From the NCBI GenBank assembly GCA_902547315.1, contig CACCND010000002.1, positions 73,609-137,608 on the forward strand: a stretch of DNA of 64,000 nucleotides, in the 5' to 3' direction. The notes below the pieces were generated by a model. That model saw only the letters and a program-made list of their open reading frames with translations, had not been told where the DNA came from and did no database searches. Position numbers and translations under genes: made by a program. Positions 17,584 through 27,298 of this stretch are shown piece by piece; the first letter of the stretch is position 1, and each line of letters opens with the position of its first letter. This stretch comes from an uncultured Pelagibacteraceae bacterium (GTDB lineage Bacteria; Pseudomonadota; Alphaproteobacteria; Pelagibacterales; AG-422-B15).

Positions 17584-19470
17584 CTAATTTTCTACTGTAC
17601 TATAAATTGTATCTATTAATTTTTTTGAAAACTCAATTGGATCCGACGGTTTTTCACCATCGAGGATTTTTGATTGTTCGTATAACAAAATAGAAATATT
17701 TTCTACTTCTGTAATCTTATTCTTATCTTTGCTCATTTTAGATAGCTTTTTTATAAGTTTGTGATTTGGATTTATTTCCATAACCTTTTGTGATAACCCC
17801 TGATTGAGTTGATTATGCTGTTGAAGAATTTTTTCAAGTTGAGGATCCATTGCTCCTTCGTCACTGACTAAGCATACTGCACTATCTGTAAGTCTTGATG
17901 AAATTCTGACATCTTTTACTTTATCTTTTAATTTTTCTTTTAATAAATTTATGAGGGGTTCTGCAGACTTATTTTCTTTAATGTCTTTTTTATCACCATC
18001 AATTTTTTCTAGACCGTCAGCACCTCTTGTCACTGATTTGAAACTTTTTTCAAGATAAACAGGGGTTGATGATGTCCAAAAACTATCTACAGGATCATCT
18101 AATATCAAGACATTAATATCTCTTGACTTGTAGCCCTCTAAGCTTGGATTATTAATTATGTTTTCATAATTGTCTCCTGTCATAAAATAGATATCTTTTT
18201 GTTTTCTTCCCATTGACTCTATGTACTCGTTCAATGTTATCAGTTTGCTGGACTTGGAATTTTTAAATAATGAAATTTCTAAGATTGAGTCTTTTCTTTC
18301 AAAATCCTCATAAATACCCTCTTTAAGAACTGGGCCAAAATTTTTCCAAAATTTTTCGTATGACACTCTGTCTTTGGCTAATTTCTTTTTTAGATCAGAT
18401 ATTGTTCGTTTTACCAAAGATGATCTAATTTTTGTAACTACAGGATTATTTTGAAGCATTTCACGACTTATATTTAATGGTAGATCTTCGGAGTCAATTA
18501 TACCACGAAGAAACCTAAGATAAGGAGGAATAAGTTCAGGACAATTATCGGTTATGAAAACTCTTTTGACATAAAGTTTTAGTCTATTTTCTCTAGCAGG
18601 GTCATATAAGTCAAAGGGCTTTGTTGATGGAATAAAATTTAAGACTGTATACTCAATTTTACCTTCAGCTTTGTAATGTGACGTCATCCAAGGGTCATCA
18701 AACATTTGGCCTATATGATTATAAAACTCCTTATATTGCTCCTCCGAAATTTTATTTTTTGATCTTGTCCAAATTGCAGACGCGGAATTAATTGGCTCCA
18801 AGGTTTCATCTTTTTTTTCAGTAACATCACTAATATAAATTGGAATACTTATATGATCGGAGTACCGTCTAATAATATTTTGAATTCTATCTTTATCTAA
18901 ATACTCTTTTGACTCCTTAGTTAAAGTTAATTCTATAGTCGTACCTCTATTTGAAGCGAGAATACTTGAGTCTTCAGTTTCCTCAATTGTGAAACTACTT
19001 TCTCCATCAGAAGTCCATATCCATAGTTTATTTTCTCCTGCTTTACGTGTAATAACTTTAGTTTGTGAAGCAACCATGAAAGCTGAATAGAAACCCACTC
19101 CAAATTGTCCAATGAGAGATAGATCTTTTGTTTTTGACTCAGACAATTCCTTTAAAAAATGAGCAGTACCAGAACGCGCAATAGTTCCTAGATTAGATAC
19201 GAGATCTTTTTTATTCATCCCAACGCCGTTATCAGAAATTGATATCAAACTATTTTTTTTATCGATCGCAATCTGTATTTTAAAATTTGGATCATCTTTG
19301 ATTAACTTTTCTTTGGTATTAGACAAATATCTAAGTTTATCACATGCATCTGAAGCATTAGATACAAGCTCTCTTACAAATACTTCTTTTTCTGAATAAA
19401 CAGAATTGATCATTAATTTCAGCAACTGGCTGACTTCTGTTTGAAACTCTAGTTTTTCTGGTTTAGGCAT
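17584..19470 (-). CDS. htpG: molecular chaperone HtpG (Hsp90)
   Basis: Bacterial Hsp90, a cytosolic ATP-driven chaperone. The GHKL ATPase domain shows ELVSNASDACDKLR, ISDNGVGMNKKDL, RSGTAHF and GQFGVGFYSAF in order; the middle domain has RGIIDSEDLPLNISREMLQ. At 628 residues the length is normal. I chose the ATG at 19470 (MPKPEKLEFQTE) over an in-frame TTG five codons upstream. A possible heat-shock type promoter lies just before it. Confidence 0.97.
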   Translation of the reverse strand: MPKPEKLEFQTEVSQLLKLMINSVYSEKEVFVRELVSNASDACDKLRYLSNTKEKLIKDDPNFKIQIAIDKKNSLISISDNGVGMNKKDLVSNLGTIARSGTAHFLKELSESKTKDLSLIGQFGVGFYSAFMVASQTKVITRKAGENKLWIWTSDGESSFTIEETEDSSILASNRGTTIELTLTKESKEYLDKDRIQNIIRRYSDHISIPIYISDVTEKKDETLEPINSASAIWTRSKNKISEEQYKEFYNHIGQMFDDPWMTSHYKAEGKIEYTVLNFIPSTKPFDLYDPARENRLKLYVKRVFITDNCPELIPPYLRFLRGIIDSEDLPLNISREMLQNNPVVTKIRSSLVKRTISDLKKKLAKDRVSYEKFWKNFGPVLKEGIYEDFERKDSILEISLFKNSKSSKLITLNEYIESMGRKQKDIYFMTGDNYENIINNPSLEGYKSRDINVLILDDPVDSFWTSSTPVYLEKSFKSVTRGADGLEKIDGDKKDIKENKSAEPLINLLKEKLKDKVKDVRISSRLTDSAVCLVSDEGAMDPQLEKILQQHNQLNQGLSQKVMEINPNHKLIKKLSKMSKDKNKITEVENISILLYEQSKILDGEKPSDPIEFSKKLIDTIYSTVEN

Positions 19471-19490
19471 AATATTTATTCTCAAAAACT

Positions 19491-19518
19491 ATATTGGAAT
19501 TATCTATGGAAATTCAAG
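19491..19518 (-). promoter_or_regulatory. possible RpoH-type promoter of htpG
   Basis: On the minus strand CTTGAA begins at 19518, and 18 bases after its CTTG comes CAATAT (19491-19496). Alphaproteobacterial heat-shock promoters have CTTG and a CYTAT-like box at about this spacing. The -10 match is only partial; the call leans on htpG being a typical RpoH target. Confidence 0.28.
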
Positions 19519-19599
19519 GTAATTTAGCTAGTGTCATCTTAAAAATTTTCCCTAATTTCTGTGTTTTTTACATATTTTTCAAGTTAACATAAAGTAATA

Positions 19600-19953
19600 A
19601 TGACAGTATATTACATCAATCCTGATCAAACCCTCAAGAGCTCTAATCGATTAAAAAATAAATTTACGAGTTTCCATAAAACTGAGCTTAATCTAATACT
19701 TTCAGTGTACGCCCAAAAAGTCAGTCAAGGGCATTGGAAAGACTATGCTATAGATCACGGTAAGTACAGTGCGGTCTTTTCAATTTATCGAAGTACTTTC
19801 GAGAGTGCTTTTTTAAGAATAATTAAAAATAAAAATAAGCGAAAGCATAAAATATATACATTAATCGATTTTAATAACAAAAAAATTAAGGAAAGCGAGA
19901 ACCTCTCAGATATTACTCACTATCTTAAAGTTTCTGTAAAACGTATAGCCTGA
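19600..19953 (+). CDS. DUF2794 family protein
   Basis: A 117-residue protein matching DUF2794, a small family largely confined to alphaproteobacteria. The core reads TELNLILSVYAQKVSQGHW, then KDYAIDHGKYSAVFSIYRS, the family's recognisable stretch, and ends with a strand-rich part. It has no signal peptide or membrane segment, so it is probably cytoplasmic. Function unknown. It is divergent from htpG and convergent with the BI-1 gene (2 bases apart). Confidence 0.85.
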   Translation: MTVYYINPDQTLKSSNRLKNKFTSFHKTELNLILSVYAQKVSQGHWKDYAIDHGKYSAVFSIYRSTFESAFLRIIKNKNKRKHKIYTLIDFNNKKIKESENLSDITHYLKVSVKRIA

Positions 19954-19955
19954 AC

Positions 19956-20690
19956 TTATCTTCTTTGACCAAAAAGTCTTAACAGCATTATAAATAGATT
20001 TATAAAATCTAAATAAAGTGTTAATGCGCCCATAATAGCTTTTTTTGCAGCGACTTCACCACTGTCATACGCCATGTACATATTTTTTATCTTTTGAGTG
20101 TCATATGCTGTTAAGCCAACAAAAATTAAAACTCCAAGAATGGAAATTCCGTAATATAACGCTGGTGATTGCATGAAGATATTTACAATTGATGCAATTA
20201 TAATTCCAATCAGCCCCATAAATAGAAATGATCCAAAATTAGTTAAATCTCTTTTTGTTGTATAACCATATATACTCATTGCACCAAAGGTACTTGCTGT
20301 AATGAAGAATACTCTAGCTATACTTGCACCAGTGTAAGTTAGAAAAATTGTAGAGAGTGACAAACCCATTAAAAATGCAAATATCCAAAACATTGTCTGT
20401 GCTCTAGAAGCAGACATACCTCTTATTCCAAAACTCATATACATCACAATTCCAAGAGGTGCTAACGCAACAACCCACATCATTGGACCAGTATATAGGG
20501 TCACACCCAAATTCGTAAGGCCAACAATTTCTCCTGTTGGACCCATTACTGCAGTTGCTTGAAATAACATATATGCAACCAAACCTGTTAGGGCCAAACC
20601 TGATGCCATGTAATTATAAACGCTCATCATGTATTGCCTTAGACCTTCGTCGATTGCTGGCGTTGATTGAGCTCTAGTTTGATAATCCAT
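19956..20690 (-). CDS. Bax inhibitor-1/YccA family membrane protein
   Basis: A 244-residue protein with seven hydrophobic segments and a cytoplasmic N-terminus (MDYQTRAQSTPAIDEGLRQYMMSVYNYMASGLALTG), the standard bacterial BI-1 form. AYDTQKIKNMY near 205 and the C-terminal YLDFINLFIMLLRLFG are family hallmarks. Members form pH-sensitive calcium channels in some bacteria or associate with FtsH (YccA). Which applies here cannot be told from sequence. A perfect 18-base inverted repeat sits upstream. Confidence 0.92.
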   Translation of the reverse strand: MDYQTRAQSTPAIDEGLRQYMMSVYNYMASGLALTGLVAYMLFQATAVMGPTGEIVGLTNLGVTLYTGPMMWVVALAPLGIVMYMSFGIRGMSASRAQTMFWIFAFLMGLSLSTIFLTYTGASIARVFFITASTFGAMSIYGYTTKRDLTNFGSFLFMGLIGIIIASIVNIFMQSPALYYGISILGVLIFVGLTAYDTQKIKNMYMAYDSGEVAAKKAIMGALTLYLDFINLFIMLLRLFGQRR

Positions 20691-20718
20691 ATTTAAAAAC
20701 CTCTTGTAAAAATTGTTT

Positions 20719-20736
20719 TATGTATTTTAATACATA
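20719..20736. promoter_or_regulatory. inverted repeat in divergent promoter region
   Basis: Arms TATGTATT and AATACATA separated by two bases, between the BI-1 gene start (20690) and the start of the divergent reductase (20811). It has the size and symmetry of an operator half-site pair. The DNA is very AT-rich, so chance symmetry is not excluded. Confidence 0.3.
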
Positions 20737-20810
20737 ATTATAAAGGTAATCAATACAAGTAATTATTTATCAAGATTTTATTTAATTAATACAGATACTT
20801 AGGAGTTTAA

Positions 20811-21818
20811 GTGGAGAAGGTTTTAGTCACAGGAGCATCAGGTTACATAGCACTACACTGTATTACTGAATTATTGAAAAATGGATATGCTGTTAAAGGT
20901 TCTCTACGAAGTATGAATAGAGAAAATGAAGTACGAGAAGCAGTAAAAAAGGAAATAACAGACAACAATTTAGAATTTTGTAAACTTGACCTAATGTCTG
21001 ATGAAGGTTGGGACAGTTGTGCGTCTGATTGTAATTATATGATACATTTAGCTTCGCCGTTCATAGTTGGGGAACCAAAAAATGAAAATGAGCTCATAAA
21101 GCCAGCCAAAGAAGGAACAATGAGAGCTCTTAAAGCTGCAAAAAAAGCTGGTATAAAAAAAGTTGTTCTTACATCATCAATTGTTGCTATTGCCTACGGA
21201 CATAATCAAAAAATTTGTAGCAGTCATGATTGGACCAACACAGATAAGGATGTCGGTGCATATAATAAAAGTAAAACTTTAGCTGAAAAAGCTGCATGGG
21301 AATTTATAAATTTACCAGAAAACAAAGATCTAAAAATGACAACTATTCATCCAGGTTTTGTAATGGGTCCACTATTAAGTAATGATACCATGGGTGCGTC
21401 TGCTAGTTTTATGGCTCGACTGATACTTGGAAAAATTCCTGCATTACCAGATGTATATATGCATATATCTGATGTTAGAGATACAGCGATGTTGCATGTG
21501 AAGGCGCTTAAATCAGAAGCCAGCAATGGTAAAAGAATACTCACAACTTCAACAAATGATTATCATATTACAAAAATTGCAAAAATTGTAAAAGATAGTG
21601 GCTTTAATAAGGTTTCAACTAAAGTTATGCCAACCTTTTTATTTAGATTTTTTGCATTGTTCAATTTACAAATGAAAGGTGTTTTAAAAAATATCAAAAG
21701 GGGGAGTTATGAAACCGATAACGGCTCGACGGTTTCTATTTTTAACTGGAAACCCACACCAGTTGAAAAAACAATAAGTGACATGGCGCTATCCATGGGT
21801 AAGATACTTGGAAAGTAG
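20811..21818 (+). CDS. NAD(P)-dependent reductase, dihydroflavonol-reductase-like
   Basis: Extended short-chain dehydrogenase of 335 residues. Rossmann motif VTGASGYIA at 6-14 and catalytic S123 (LTSSIV), Y151 and K155 (YNKSK). The region KNGYAVKGSLRSM fits the dihydroflavonol-4-reductase/cinnamoyl-CoA reductase group, which reduces ketones and aldehydes with NADPH. GTG start with an AGGAG Shine-Dalgarno 8 bases upstream. Substrate unknown. A deleted paralogue relic follows directly, then an aldo/keto reductase, suggesting a small reductive operon. Confidence 0.85.
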   Translation: MEKVLVTGASGYIALHCITELLKNGYAVKGSLRSMNRENEVREAVKKEITDNNLEFCKLDLMSDEGWDSCASDCNYMIHLASPFIVGEPKNENELIKPAKEGTMRALKAAKKAGIKKVVLTSSIVAIAYGHNQKICSSHDWTNTDKDVGAYNKSKTLAEKAAWEFINLPENKDLKMTTIHPGFVMGPLLSNDTMGASASFMARLILGKIPALPDVYMHISDVRDTAMLHVKALKSEASNGKRILTTSTNDYHITKIAKIVKDSGFNKVSTKVMPTFLFRFFALFNLQMKGVLKNIKRGSYETDNGSTVSIFNWKPTPVEKTISDMALSMGKILGK

Positions 21819-21826
21819 AATAATAT

Positions 21827-22096
21827 ATGGAAAAAGTTTTAGTTACGGGAGGATCAGGTTACATCGCTCAGCATTGTTATAAAAAAGCCCCTTCAATAGA
21901 AGCTCCAAATATCTTAATGAAACTTCTTGGTTTATTTAACAAAGAAGCTGGCGCAATATCGAGCTTTGTTGGTAAAACAAAATTTACTATTTCCGAAAAT
22001 GCTAAAAATATTTTAAAATTTAATTTCGAAAGTGCGGATGAGGCGATCATCCAAACTGTGAAACAATTTGAAGAACTTGGGCTTATTACAAAATAA
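21827..22096 (+). pseudogene. internally deleted reductase paralogue
   Basis: The 89-codon frame opens with MEKVLVTGGSGYIAQHC, nearly identical to the first 17 residues of the gene just upstream. It then jumps to about 70 residues resembling the C-terminal end of the same reductase superfamily (NILMKLLGLFN, FESADEAIIQTVKQFEELGLI). The substrate-binding and YxxxK parts are gone, so it cannot be an active enzyme. It looks like a second SDR gene that lost some 230 codons without a frameshift, or a fusion made by recombination between neighbours. It keeps an ATG start and ends at the first base of the aldo/keto reductase gene, so it may still be translated. Confidence 0.75.
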
Positions 22097-23151
22097 TGGA
22101 GTACAGAAAATTAGGTAGATCAGATATTGATGTTAGCTTGATATGCTTGGGTACCATGACCTGGGGAGAGCAGAATACCGAGGCCGATGCTCACAATCAA
22201 TTGGATTACGCTCTAGATCATGATGTAAATTTTATTGATACTGCTGAAATATATGCTGTTCCTACAAAAGCTGAAACTCAGGGTTTAACTGAAAAATATA
22301 TCGGTACTTGGTTTAAAGCCAGAGGCAACAGAGATAAAGTTGTTCTTGCTACTAAAGTTGCTGGTCGTTCCGGGATGTCATGGTTAAGAGAAAATGAGGA
22401 AATACCACGACTATCAAAAGAACATGTTTTCTATGCAGTTGAACAGAGTCTCAAAAGACTTCAAACAGAATACATTGATCTCTACCAAGTGCATTGGCCC
22501 GACAGACCATTTGGTGCATTTTCAGGAAGACTTGAATACAAACATATGGATACATCTGACTCAATTCCATTAGAGGAAACTCTTGAAGCCCTTGGTGAAT
22601 TAGTCAAGCAAGGTAAAGTCAGGCAGATCGGCCTATCTAATGAAACGCCCTGGGGAACAATGAAATATTTAGAACTTGCTGAAACTAAATCACTACCGCG
22701 CGTGGCTTCAATTCAAAATGCCTATAATTTAGTCAATAGAGGTTTTGAAATTGGTTTATCAGAAGTGGCGATGCATGAACAAGTAGGCTTGCTTGCTTAC
22801 TCACCATTAGCACAAGGAACATTAACTGGAAAATATTTAGGTGGACAGATACCTCAAGGTTCGAGACTCGCGCTATTTGGCGATGGCCCTTTAATGATGA
22901 GATATAAAGGAGATAAAACACAACAAGCAATTGAAATGTATGTAAATCTTGCAAAAAAATACGAAATTGATCCCGCTCAACTAGCTATTCAATTTTGTAA
23001 TATTCAACCCTTTGTTACGTCTACAATTATTGGAGCGACTACAATGGAACAATTGAAAACTTGTATAGACAGTGTTGATCTTGATATTACTAAAGAAATT
23101 ATCAATGAGATAAGAAGTATTCATAAAGAAATTCCAAATCCTGCACCATAA
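22096..23151 (+). CDS. aldo/keto reductase (Tas-like)
   Basis: A 351-residue (beta/alpha)8 NADPH-dependent oxidoreductase of the Tas/YajO branch: MEYRKLGRSDIDVSLICLGTMTWGEQN at the start, DTAEIYAVP with catalytic Asp and Tyr, YIDLYQVHWPDRP with the active-site His, GLSNETPWG, and ATTMEQLKTCI near the cofactor-phosphate site. Typical substrate range is broad carbonyls. The start overlaps the end of the relic and the stop overlaps the start of the pterin dehydratase. Confidence 0.92.
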   Translation: MEYRKLGRSDIDVSLICLGTMTWGEQNTEADAHNQLDYALDHDVNFIDTAEIYAVPTKAETQGLTEKYIGTWFKARGNRDKVVLATKVAGRSGMSWLRENEEIPRLSKEHVFYAVEQSLKRLQTEYIDLYQVHWPDRPFGAFSGRLEYKHMDTSDSIPLEETLEALGELVKQGKVRQIGLSNETPWGTMKYLELAETKSLPRVASIQNAYNLVNRGFEIGLSEVAMHEQVGLLAYSPLAQGTLTGKYLGGQIPQGSRLALFGDGPLMMRYKGDKTQQAIEMYVNLAKKYEIDPAQLAIQFCNIQPFVTSTIIGATTMEQLKTCIDSVDLDITKEIINEIRSIHKEIPNPAP

Positions 23152-23438
23152 TGAAAAAAATCTCTAAAACTGAACTTACTAATAAATTAAAAAGATTGTC
23201 TGGTTGGAAGATGGTCAAAAGGCGAGGTGCTATAACAAAAACATTTAAATTTAATAACTTTCAAGAAGCATTTGGGTGGATGACATCGATGGCAATCTAT
23301 GCAGAAAAAAAAGACCATCATCCAGAATGGTTTAATGTTTATAATACTGTGGAAGTTACTTTATCAACTCACGATGCTGGCGGAGTAACAAACCTGGACT
23401 TAGATATGGCCAGAGAAATGAACCAGAAAAGTAAGTAA
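23151..23438 (+). CDS. phhB: 4a-hydroxytetrahydrobiopterin dehydratase
   Basis: Pterin-4a-carbinolamine dehydratase of 95 residues. Active-site region KKDHHPEWFNVYNTVEVTLSTHDAGGVT near residues 53-80 contains the paired His and the later catalytic His. It recycles the oxidised pterin of aromatic amino acid hydroxylases; PhhA is not in the window. The gene overlaps the aldo/keto reductase by one base, so it is probably in that operon. Its partner here is unknown; some bacteria use this protein in molybdopterin or folate contexts. Confidence 0.92.
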   Translation: MKKISKTELTNKLKRLSGWKMVKRRGAITKTFKFNNFQEAFGWMTSMAIYAEKKDHHPEWFNVYNTVEVTLSTHDAGGVTNLDLDMAREMNQKSK

Positions 23439-23442
23439 ATTA

Positions 23443-24459
23443 TTAAGATTTATAAAAAGAAGTTGTTAGCGCAATCTTTCCAGTAGCTTTTCTTGCAAGA
23501 ATTGTCTCAAGTGCCTCTTGTCCCCGTTCGAGTGGAAGAACTTCTGTGACAGGCGCCTTTAATTTACCTTCTTCATACCAACCAGTAAGTTGTTTCATGT
23601 TGGCAAGATGCTCTTGTGGCTCTAAAGCTGTAAACTGACCCCAAAACACACCGACAGCAGAACAACCTTTTATTAAATACAGGTTCATTGGTATTTTTGG
23701 GATATAACCTGCCGCCCAACCTATCACTAAGAATCGTCCATTCCATGCTATACTTCGTAAAGCCGGCTCAGTGAAATCTGCTCCAACTGGGTCATAAATC
23801 ACATCTGGTCCTTTACCACCAGTTGCTTTGGAAATTTCTGCTCTGAATTGTTTCACTTGATCTCGATCGGTCAAATCATACTTACCATAATTTATAACTT
23901 CATCAGCTCCATACTCTTTGCATACTTCTAACTTTTCATCTGAAGATGCGCCAGCGATAACTCTTGCTCCCATTGCTTTTCCAATTTCAACAGCAGATAT
24001 ACCAACGCCACCAGCAGCCCCTAGGACGAGTAAATTCTCTCCCTCTTTTAATTGACCACGATTTTTCAAAGCATAGTGTGATGTACCGTAAGTTAATGTA
24101 AAACAAGAAGCAGTGGTAAAATCCATACTACTTGGTTTACGAAATATATTGGATGGACTTGTAATTACTTGTTCCCTATAACCTCCGTAACCAATCATAG
24201 CAACAACCTCGTCACCAACTTTCCACTCTGTAATACTTTCACCTACTGCACTAATGACTCCTGATATTTCACCACCTGGTGAAAAAGGAAGCGGAGGCTT
24301 AACTTGATACTTGTCTTGAATGATCAAAGTATCTGGAAAATTGACACCCGCGGAGTGAACATCTATCAATATTTGACTCTTTTTAAGTTCAGGCAACTCA
24401 ACATCCTCATAAACAAGAGAGCTAGGAGGGCCAAATTCTTTACAAACAATTGCTTTCAT
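23443..24459 (-). CDS. NADPH:quinone oxidoreductase family protein
   Basis: Zinc-free medium-chain dehydrogenase of 338 residues. N-terminal GroES-like part (MKAIVCKEFGPPSSLVYEDV, VHSAGVNFPDTLIIQDKYQ) and Rossmann part with LGAAGGVGISAVEIGKAMGA near 145-164 and SDEKLEVCKEYGADEVINY. No zinc-ligand cysteines, so quinone reductase or enoyl reductase type chemistry is likely. Convergent with phhB (4-base gap) and divergent from the IalB-like gene. Confidence 0.9.
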   Translation of the reverse strand: MKAIVCKEFGPPSSLVYEDVELPELKKSQILIDVHSAGVNFPDTLIIQDKYQVKPPLPFSPGGEISGVISAVGESITEWKVGDEVVAMIGYGGYREQVITSPSNIFRKPSSMDFTTASCFTLTYGTSHYALKNRGQLKEGENLLVLGAAGGVGISAVEIGKAMGARVIAGASSDEKLEVCKEYGADEVINYGKYDLTDRDQVKQFRAEISKATGGKGPDVIYDPVGADFTEPALRSIAWNGRFLVIGWAAGYIPKIPMNLYLIKGCSAVGVFWGQFTALEPQEHLANMKQLTGWYEEGKLKAPVTEVLPLERGQEALETILARKATGKIALTTSFYKS

Positions 24460-24489
24460 AATTGTGAATCTCGATATAAATTAGCGGTT

Positions 24490-25008
24490 ATGAAATTATT
24501 TAATTTCAAACTTATTCTATCAATTTTGCTGTTGAGTTCAATAAGTGCTTTTGCAGTAATTGATGTCGTGCATCTGGGCTCATTTGGCAAAAGTGGCGCA
24601 TGGCAAGCTAAAGAGTTTAAAGATGGTTCAGCTAAGATTTGTTATATCATATCTGAGCCGATAGCAACAAATCCATCAGATCTCAATCGTGGCGAGCATG
24701 CTCTGATGATCACAAATTTCAAAGATGATAAGACTTTTCATGAGCCGAGTGTGGATACCGGCTTCACATTTAAACCTAAAAGTATGGTTGAAGTGAGCAT
24801 TGGTAGTAATAAGTACAAATTTTTCACAGTAGAATCAAGAGCTTGGTTAGCAGATGGAGAGAGTGGCAAACAACTCATTAAAGATATGAAAAATGGAGCG
24901 CGCGTAAAAGTTAAAAGCACCTCAAGTCGCGGAACAAAAATTACAGATACATATTCTTTAATCGGATTTACAAAAGCACTAGCAGCAATAGATAAAGCCT
25001 GTTCTTGA
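24490..25008 (+). CDS. invasion-associated locus B (IalB)-like periplasmic protein
   Basis: The ATG at 24490 opens a signal peptide ([22 protein letters not shown]); the longer frame upstream reads against the neighbouring gene and is not used. The 172-residue product matches a family found next to rlmN in many alphaproteobacteria: [51 protein letters not shown] and a final Cys two residues from the end. The CYII and terminal Cys may form a disulfide. Despite the name, no role in invasion is implied; function is unknown. Confidence 0.8.
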   Translation: MKLFNFKLILSILLLSSISAFAVIDVVHLGSFGKSGAWQAKEFKDGSAKICYIISEPIATNPSDLNRGEHALMITNFKDDKTFHEPSVDTGFTFKPKSMVEVSIGSNKYKFFTVESRAWLADGESGKQLIKDMKNGARVKVKSTSSRGTKITDTYSLIGFTKALAAIDKACS

Positions 25009-25013
25009 GTAAA

Positions 25014-26111
25014 ATGACAGATGATAAAATCGACTTAATTGGTTTAAGTCTTAACGAAATATCTAAAAATCTAGTAAACAAAAACTTAATAAAGACAGAA
25101 GAAACATTTAGGTCAAAACAACTTTGGCATTGGCTTTATTCTCGAGGAGAAATTGATTTTGAAAAAATGACTACAATTTCAAAGGAGCTCAGAAAAAATT
25201 TAAATGATCATTTTATTATTCGAAGACCGAAAATTAAATCACATCAAATATCAAATGACGGAACGCAGAAATGGCTTTTGGAATTAAATGATAGTAACCT
25301 TATTGAAACGGTTTTTATTCCTGAAGAGAATCGAGGAACATTATGTGTTTCATCTCAAGTAGGCTGCACACTGAATTGTAAGTTTTGCTTTACTGGAACT
25401 CAAAAACTCGTTCGGAATTTAACATCAGGTGAAATTATTTCACAACTTCTTTTAGCAAAAGACAGTATTTCAGATTGGCCAAATGGAAAAAACCGTAAGA
25501 TTTCAAATATTGTTTTTATGGGAATGGGGGAGCCTCTCTATAATTATGAAAATGTTAAAAATGCTGCTGAAATTATGGGAGACAAAGAGGGCATACAGTT
25601 GTCTACTAAAAGAATTACCTTAAGCACTTCGGGCATTGTTCCTGAAATTATTAAATGGGGTAATGAAGTCGACTCACGATTGGCAATTTCTTTACACGCA
25701 ACAAATGATGAGTTGAGAAATGATATTGTTCCTATAAATAAAAAGTTTCCTCTTAAAGAGCTTATAAAGGCGTGTAAAGAATACCCTCGTTCAAAAAATT
25801 CTAAACGCATAACCTTTGAATATGTGATGCTGAAGGGAGTAAATGACTCAACAGAAGATGCTCAAAAACTCGTTAAACTTATCTCAGGTATTCCTGCAAA
25901 AATAAATCTTATCCCCTTTAATCCTTGGCCAAATTCACCTTACGAATGTTCTACTAAAGAAGAAATCAAAAAATTTAGTGACATAATCAAAAATGCAGGT
26001 TATGCAAGCCCAGTTAGAAAAACAAGAGGACAAGACATTATGGCAGCATGTGGCCAACTCAAGTCCTCAAGCGTTAAAATTAGAAAAAGTGAACTCAGGG
26101 CAAATGGATAA
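25014..26111 (+). CDS. rlmN: 23S rRNA/tRNA adenine-C2 methyltransferase RlmN
   Basis: Radical SAM enzyme methylating A2503 of 23S rRNA and A37 of some tRNAs. The cluster ligands are C118, C122 and C125 ([12 protein letters not shown]), with [12 protein letters not shown] downstream and the catalytic C346 in MAACGQL. The ATG at 25014 gives 365 residues; a TTG three codons upstream overlapping the IalB-like stop is a possible coupled start. The 3' end overlaps argG by 8 bases. Confidence 0.95.
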   Translation: MTDDKIDLIGLSLNEISKNLVNKNLIKTEETFRSKQLWHWLYSRGEIDFEKMTTISKELRKNLNDHFIIRRPKIKSHQISNDGTQKWLLELNDSNLIETVFIPEENRGTLCVSSQVGCTLNCKFCFTGTQKLVRNLTSGEIISQLLLAKDSISDWPNGKNRKISNIVFMGMGEPLYNYENVKNAAEIMGDKEGIQLSTKRITLSTSGIVPEIIKWGNEVDSRLAISLHATNDELRNDIVPINKKFPLKELIKACKEYPRSKNSKRITFEYVMLKGVNDSTEDAQKLVKLISGIPAKINLIPFNPWPNSPYECSTKEEIKKFSDIIKNAGYASPVRKTRGQDIMAACGQLKSSSVKIRKSELRANG

Positions 26112-27297
26112 AATAAATAAAGTAGTACTTGCATACTCAGGTGGTTTGGACACATCAGTTATTTTAAGGTGGCTTAAGGAAACTTATCAATGTGAAGTAG
26201 CAACATTCACTGCAGATTTAGGGCAAGATGAAGACTATGAACTCGTTAAGGCAAAAGCAGAAAAGCAAGGAACTAAAGAAATATTTATTGAGGATTTAAA
26301 AGATGAGTTTGTCAATGATTATGTGTTCCCAATGTTTAGAGCTAATCCACTTTATGAGGGCTACTACTTGCTCGGGACTTCTATTGCAAGACCTCTAATA
26401 GCAAAAAAGCAAATAGAAATTGCAAATAATATTAATGCTGATGCAGTATCACATGGTGCAACTGGAAAAGGAAATGATCAAATTAGATTCGAGCTTGGAT
26501 ACTATTATCATAAACCTGATATAAAAATAATCAGTCCTTGGAGAGAATGGGATTTATCATCAAGAACATCACTTGTTGAATATGCCGATAAACACAGAAT
26601 TGAAATAGCAAAAGATAAAAGAGGGGAACAACCATTCAGTATTGATGAAAATATTTTACATTCTTCGGCTGAGGGAAAAGTTCTTGAAGATCCTTGGGTT
26701 ACAGCCCCTGATTATGTTTACACTAGAAGTGTTTCACCTGAACAAGCACCTGATAAGGCAGAAGAAATAATAATTGATTTTAAGAAAGGGGATGCCTGTG
26801 CGCTCAACGGAAAGGCTCTAACACCATTTGAAATATTAAAAGCTCTCAATGAACTGGGTGGAAAACACGGAATTGGACGTGTTGATCTTGTTGAAAACAG
26901 ATACATTGGCATGAAATCTAGAGGAATTTACGAAACTCCTGGTGGAACCATTCTTTATCACGCACACAGAGCCATTGAGAGCATCACACTCGATAAGGAA
27001 GCTGCGCACATGAAGGATGAATTGGCGTCCAAATATGCCAAGCTTGTCTATAACGGCTATTGGTTCTCTCCTGAAAGAGAAATGATGCAGTCAATGATAG
27101 ATAAATCTCAAGAAAAAGTCGAAGGTAAAGTAAGACTTAAACTCTTTAAAGGTAATACAATGATTACAGGTAGGGAGTCGTCTTTAAGCTTGTACAATCC
27201 AAATCTTGCAACATTTGAGTCAGATCAAATTTATTCTCAAAAAGATGCTGAAGGTTTTATAAAATTGAACGCTCTAAGATTAAGAGAAAGAAAATAA
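26104..27297 (+). CDS. argG: argininosuccinate synthase
   Basis: Joins citrulline and aspartate in arginine synthesis using ATP. The start at 26104 ([20 protein letters not shown]) puts the PP-loop AYSGGLDTS at residues 9-17; a longer open frame upstream lies inside rlmN and is not conserved. [32 protein letters not shown] and [19 protein letters not shown] are family blocks. At 397 residues the length is normal. Confidence 0.97.
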   Translation: MDKINKVVLAYSGGLDTSVILRWLKETYQCEVATFTADLGQDEDYELVKAKAEKQGTKEIFIEDLKDEFVNDYVFPMFRANPLYEGYYLLGTSIARPLIAKKQIEIANNINADAVSHGATGKGNDQIRFELGYYYHKPDIKIISPWREWDLSSRTSLVEYADKHRIEIAKDKRGEQPFSIDENILHSSAEGKVLEDPWVTAPDYVYTRSVSPEQAPDKAEEIIIDFKKGDACALNGKALTPFEILKALNELGGKHGIGRVDLVENRYIGMKSRGIYETPGGTILYHAHRAIESITLDKEAAHMKDELASKYAKLVYNGYWFSPEREMMQSMIDKSQEKVEGKVRLKLFKGNTMITGRESSLSLYNPNLATFESDQIYSQKDAEGFIKLNALRLRERK

Positions 27298-27298
27298 G

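Noticed and set aside
24304-24489. N-terminal extension of the IalB-like gene
   Set aside because: It lies opposite the quinone oxidoreductase gene and lacks a signal peptide; the ATG at 24490 opens a clean one.
25993-26103. Upstream extension of argG
   Set aside because: It lies inside rlmN in another frame and lacks any argininosuccinate synthase similarity; the conserved N-terminus begins at 26104.
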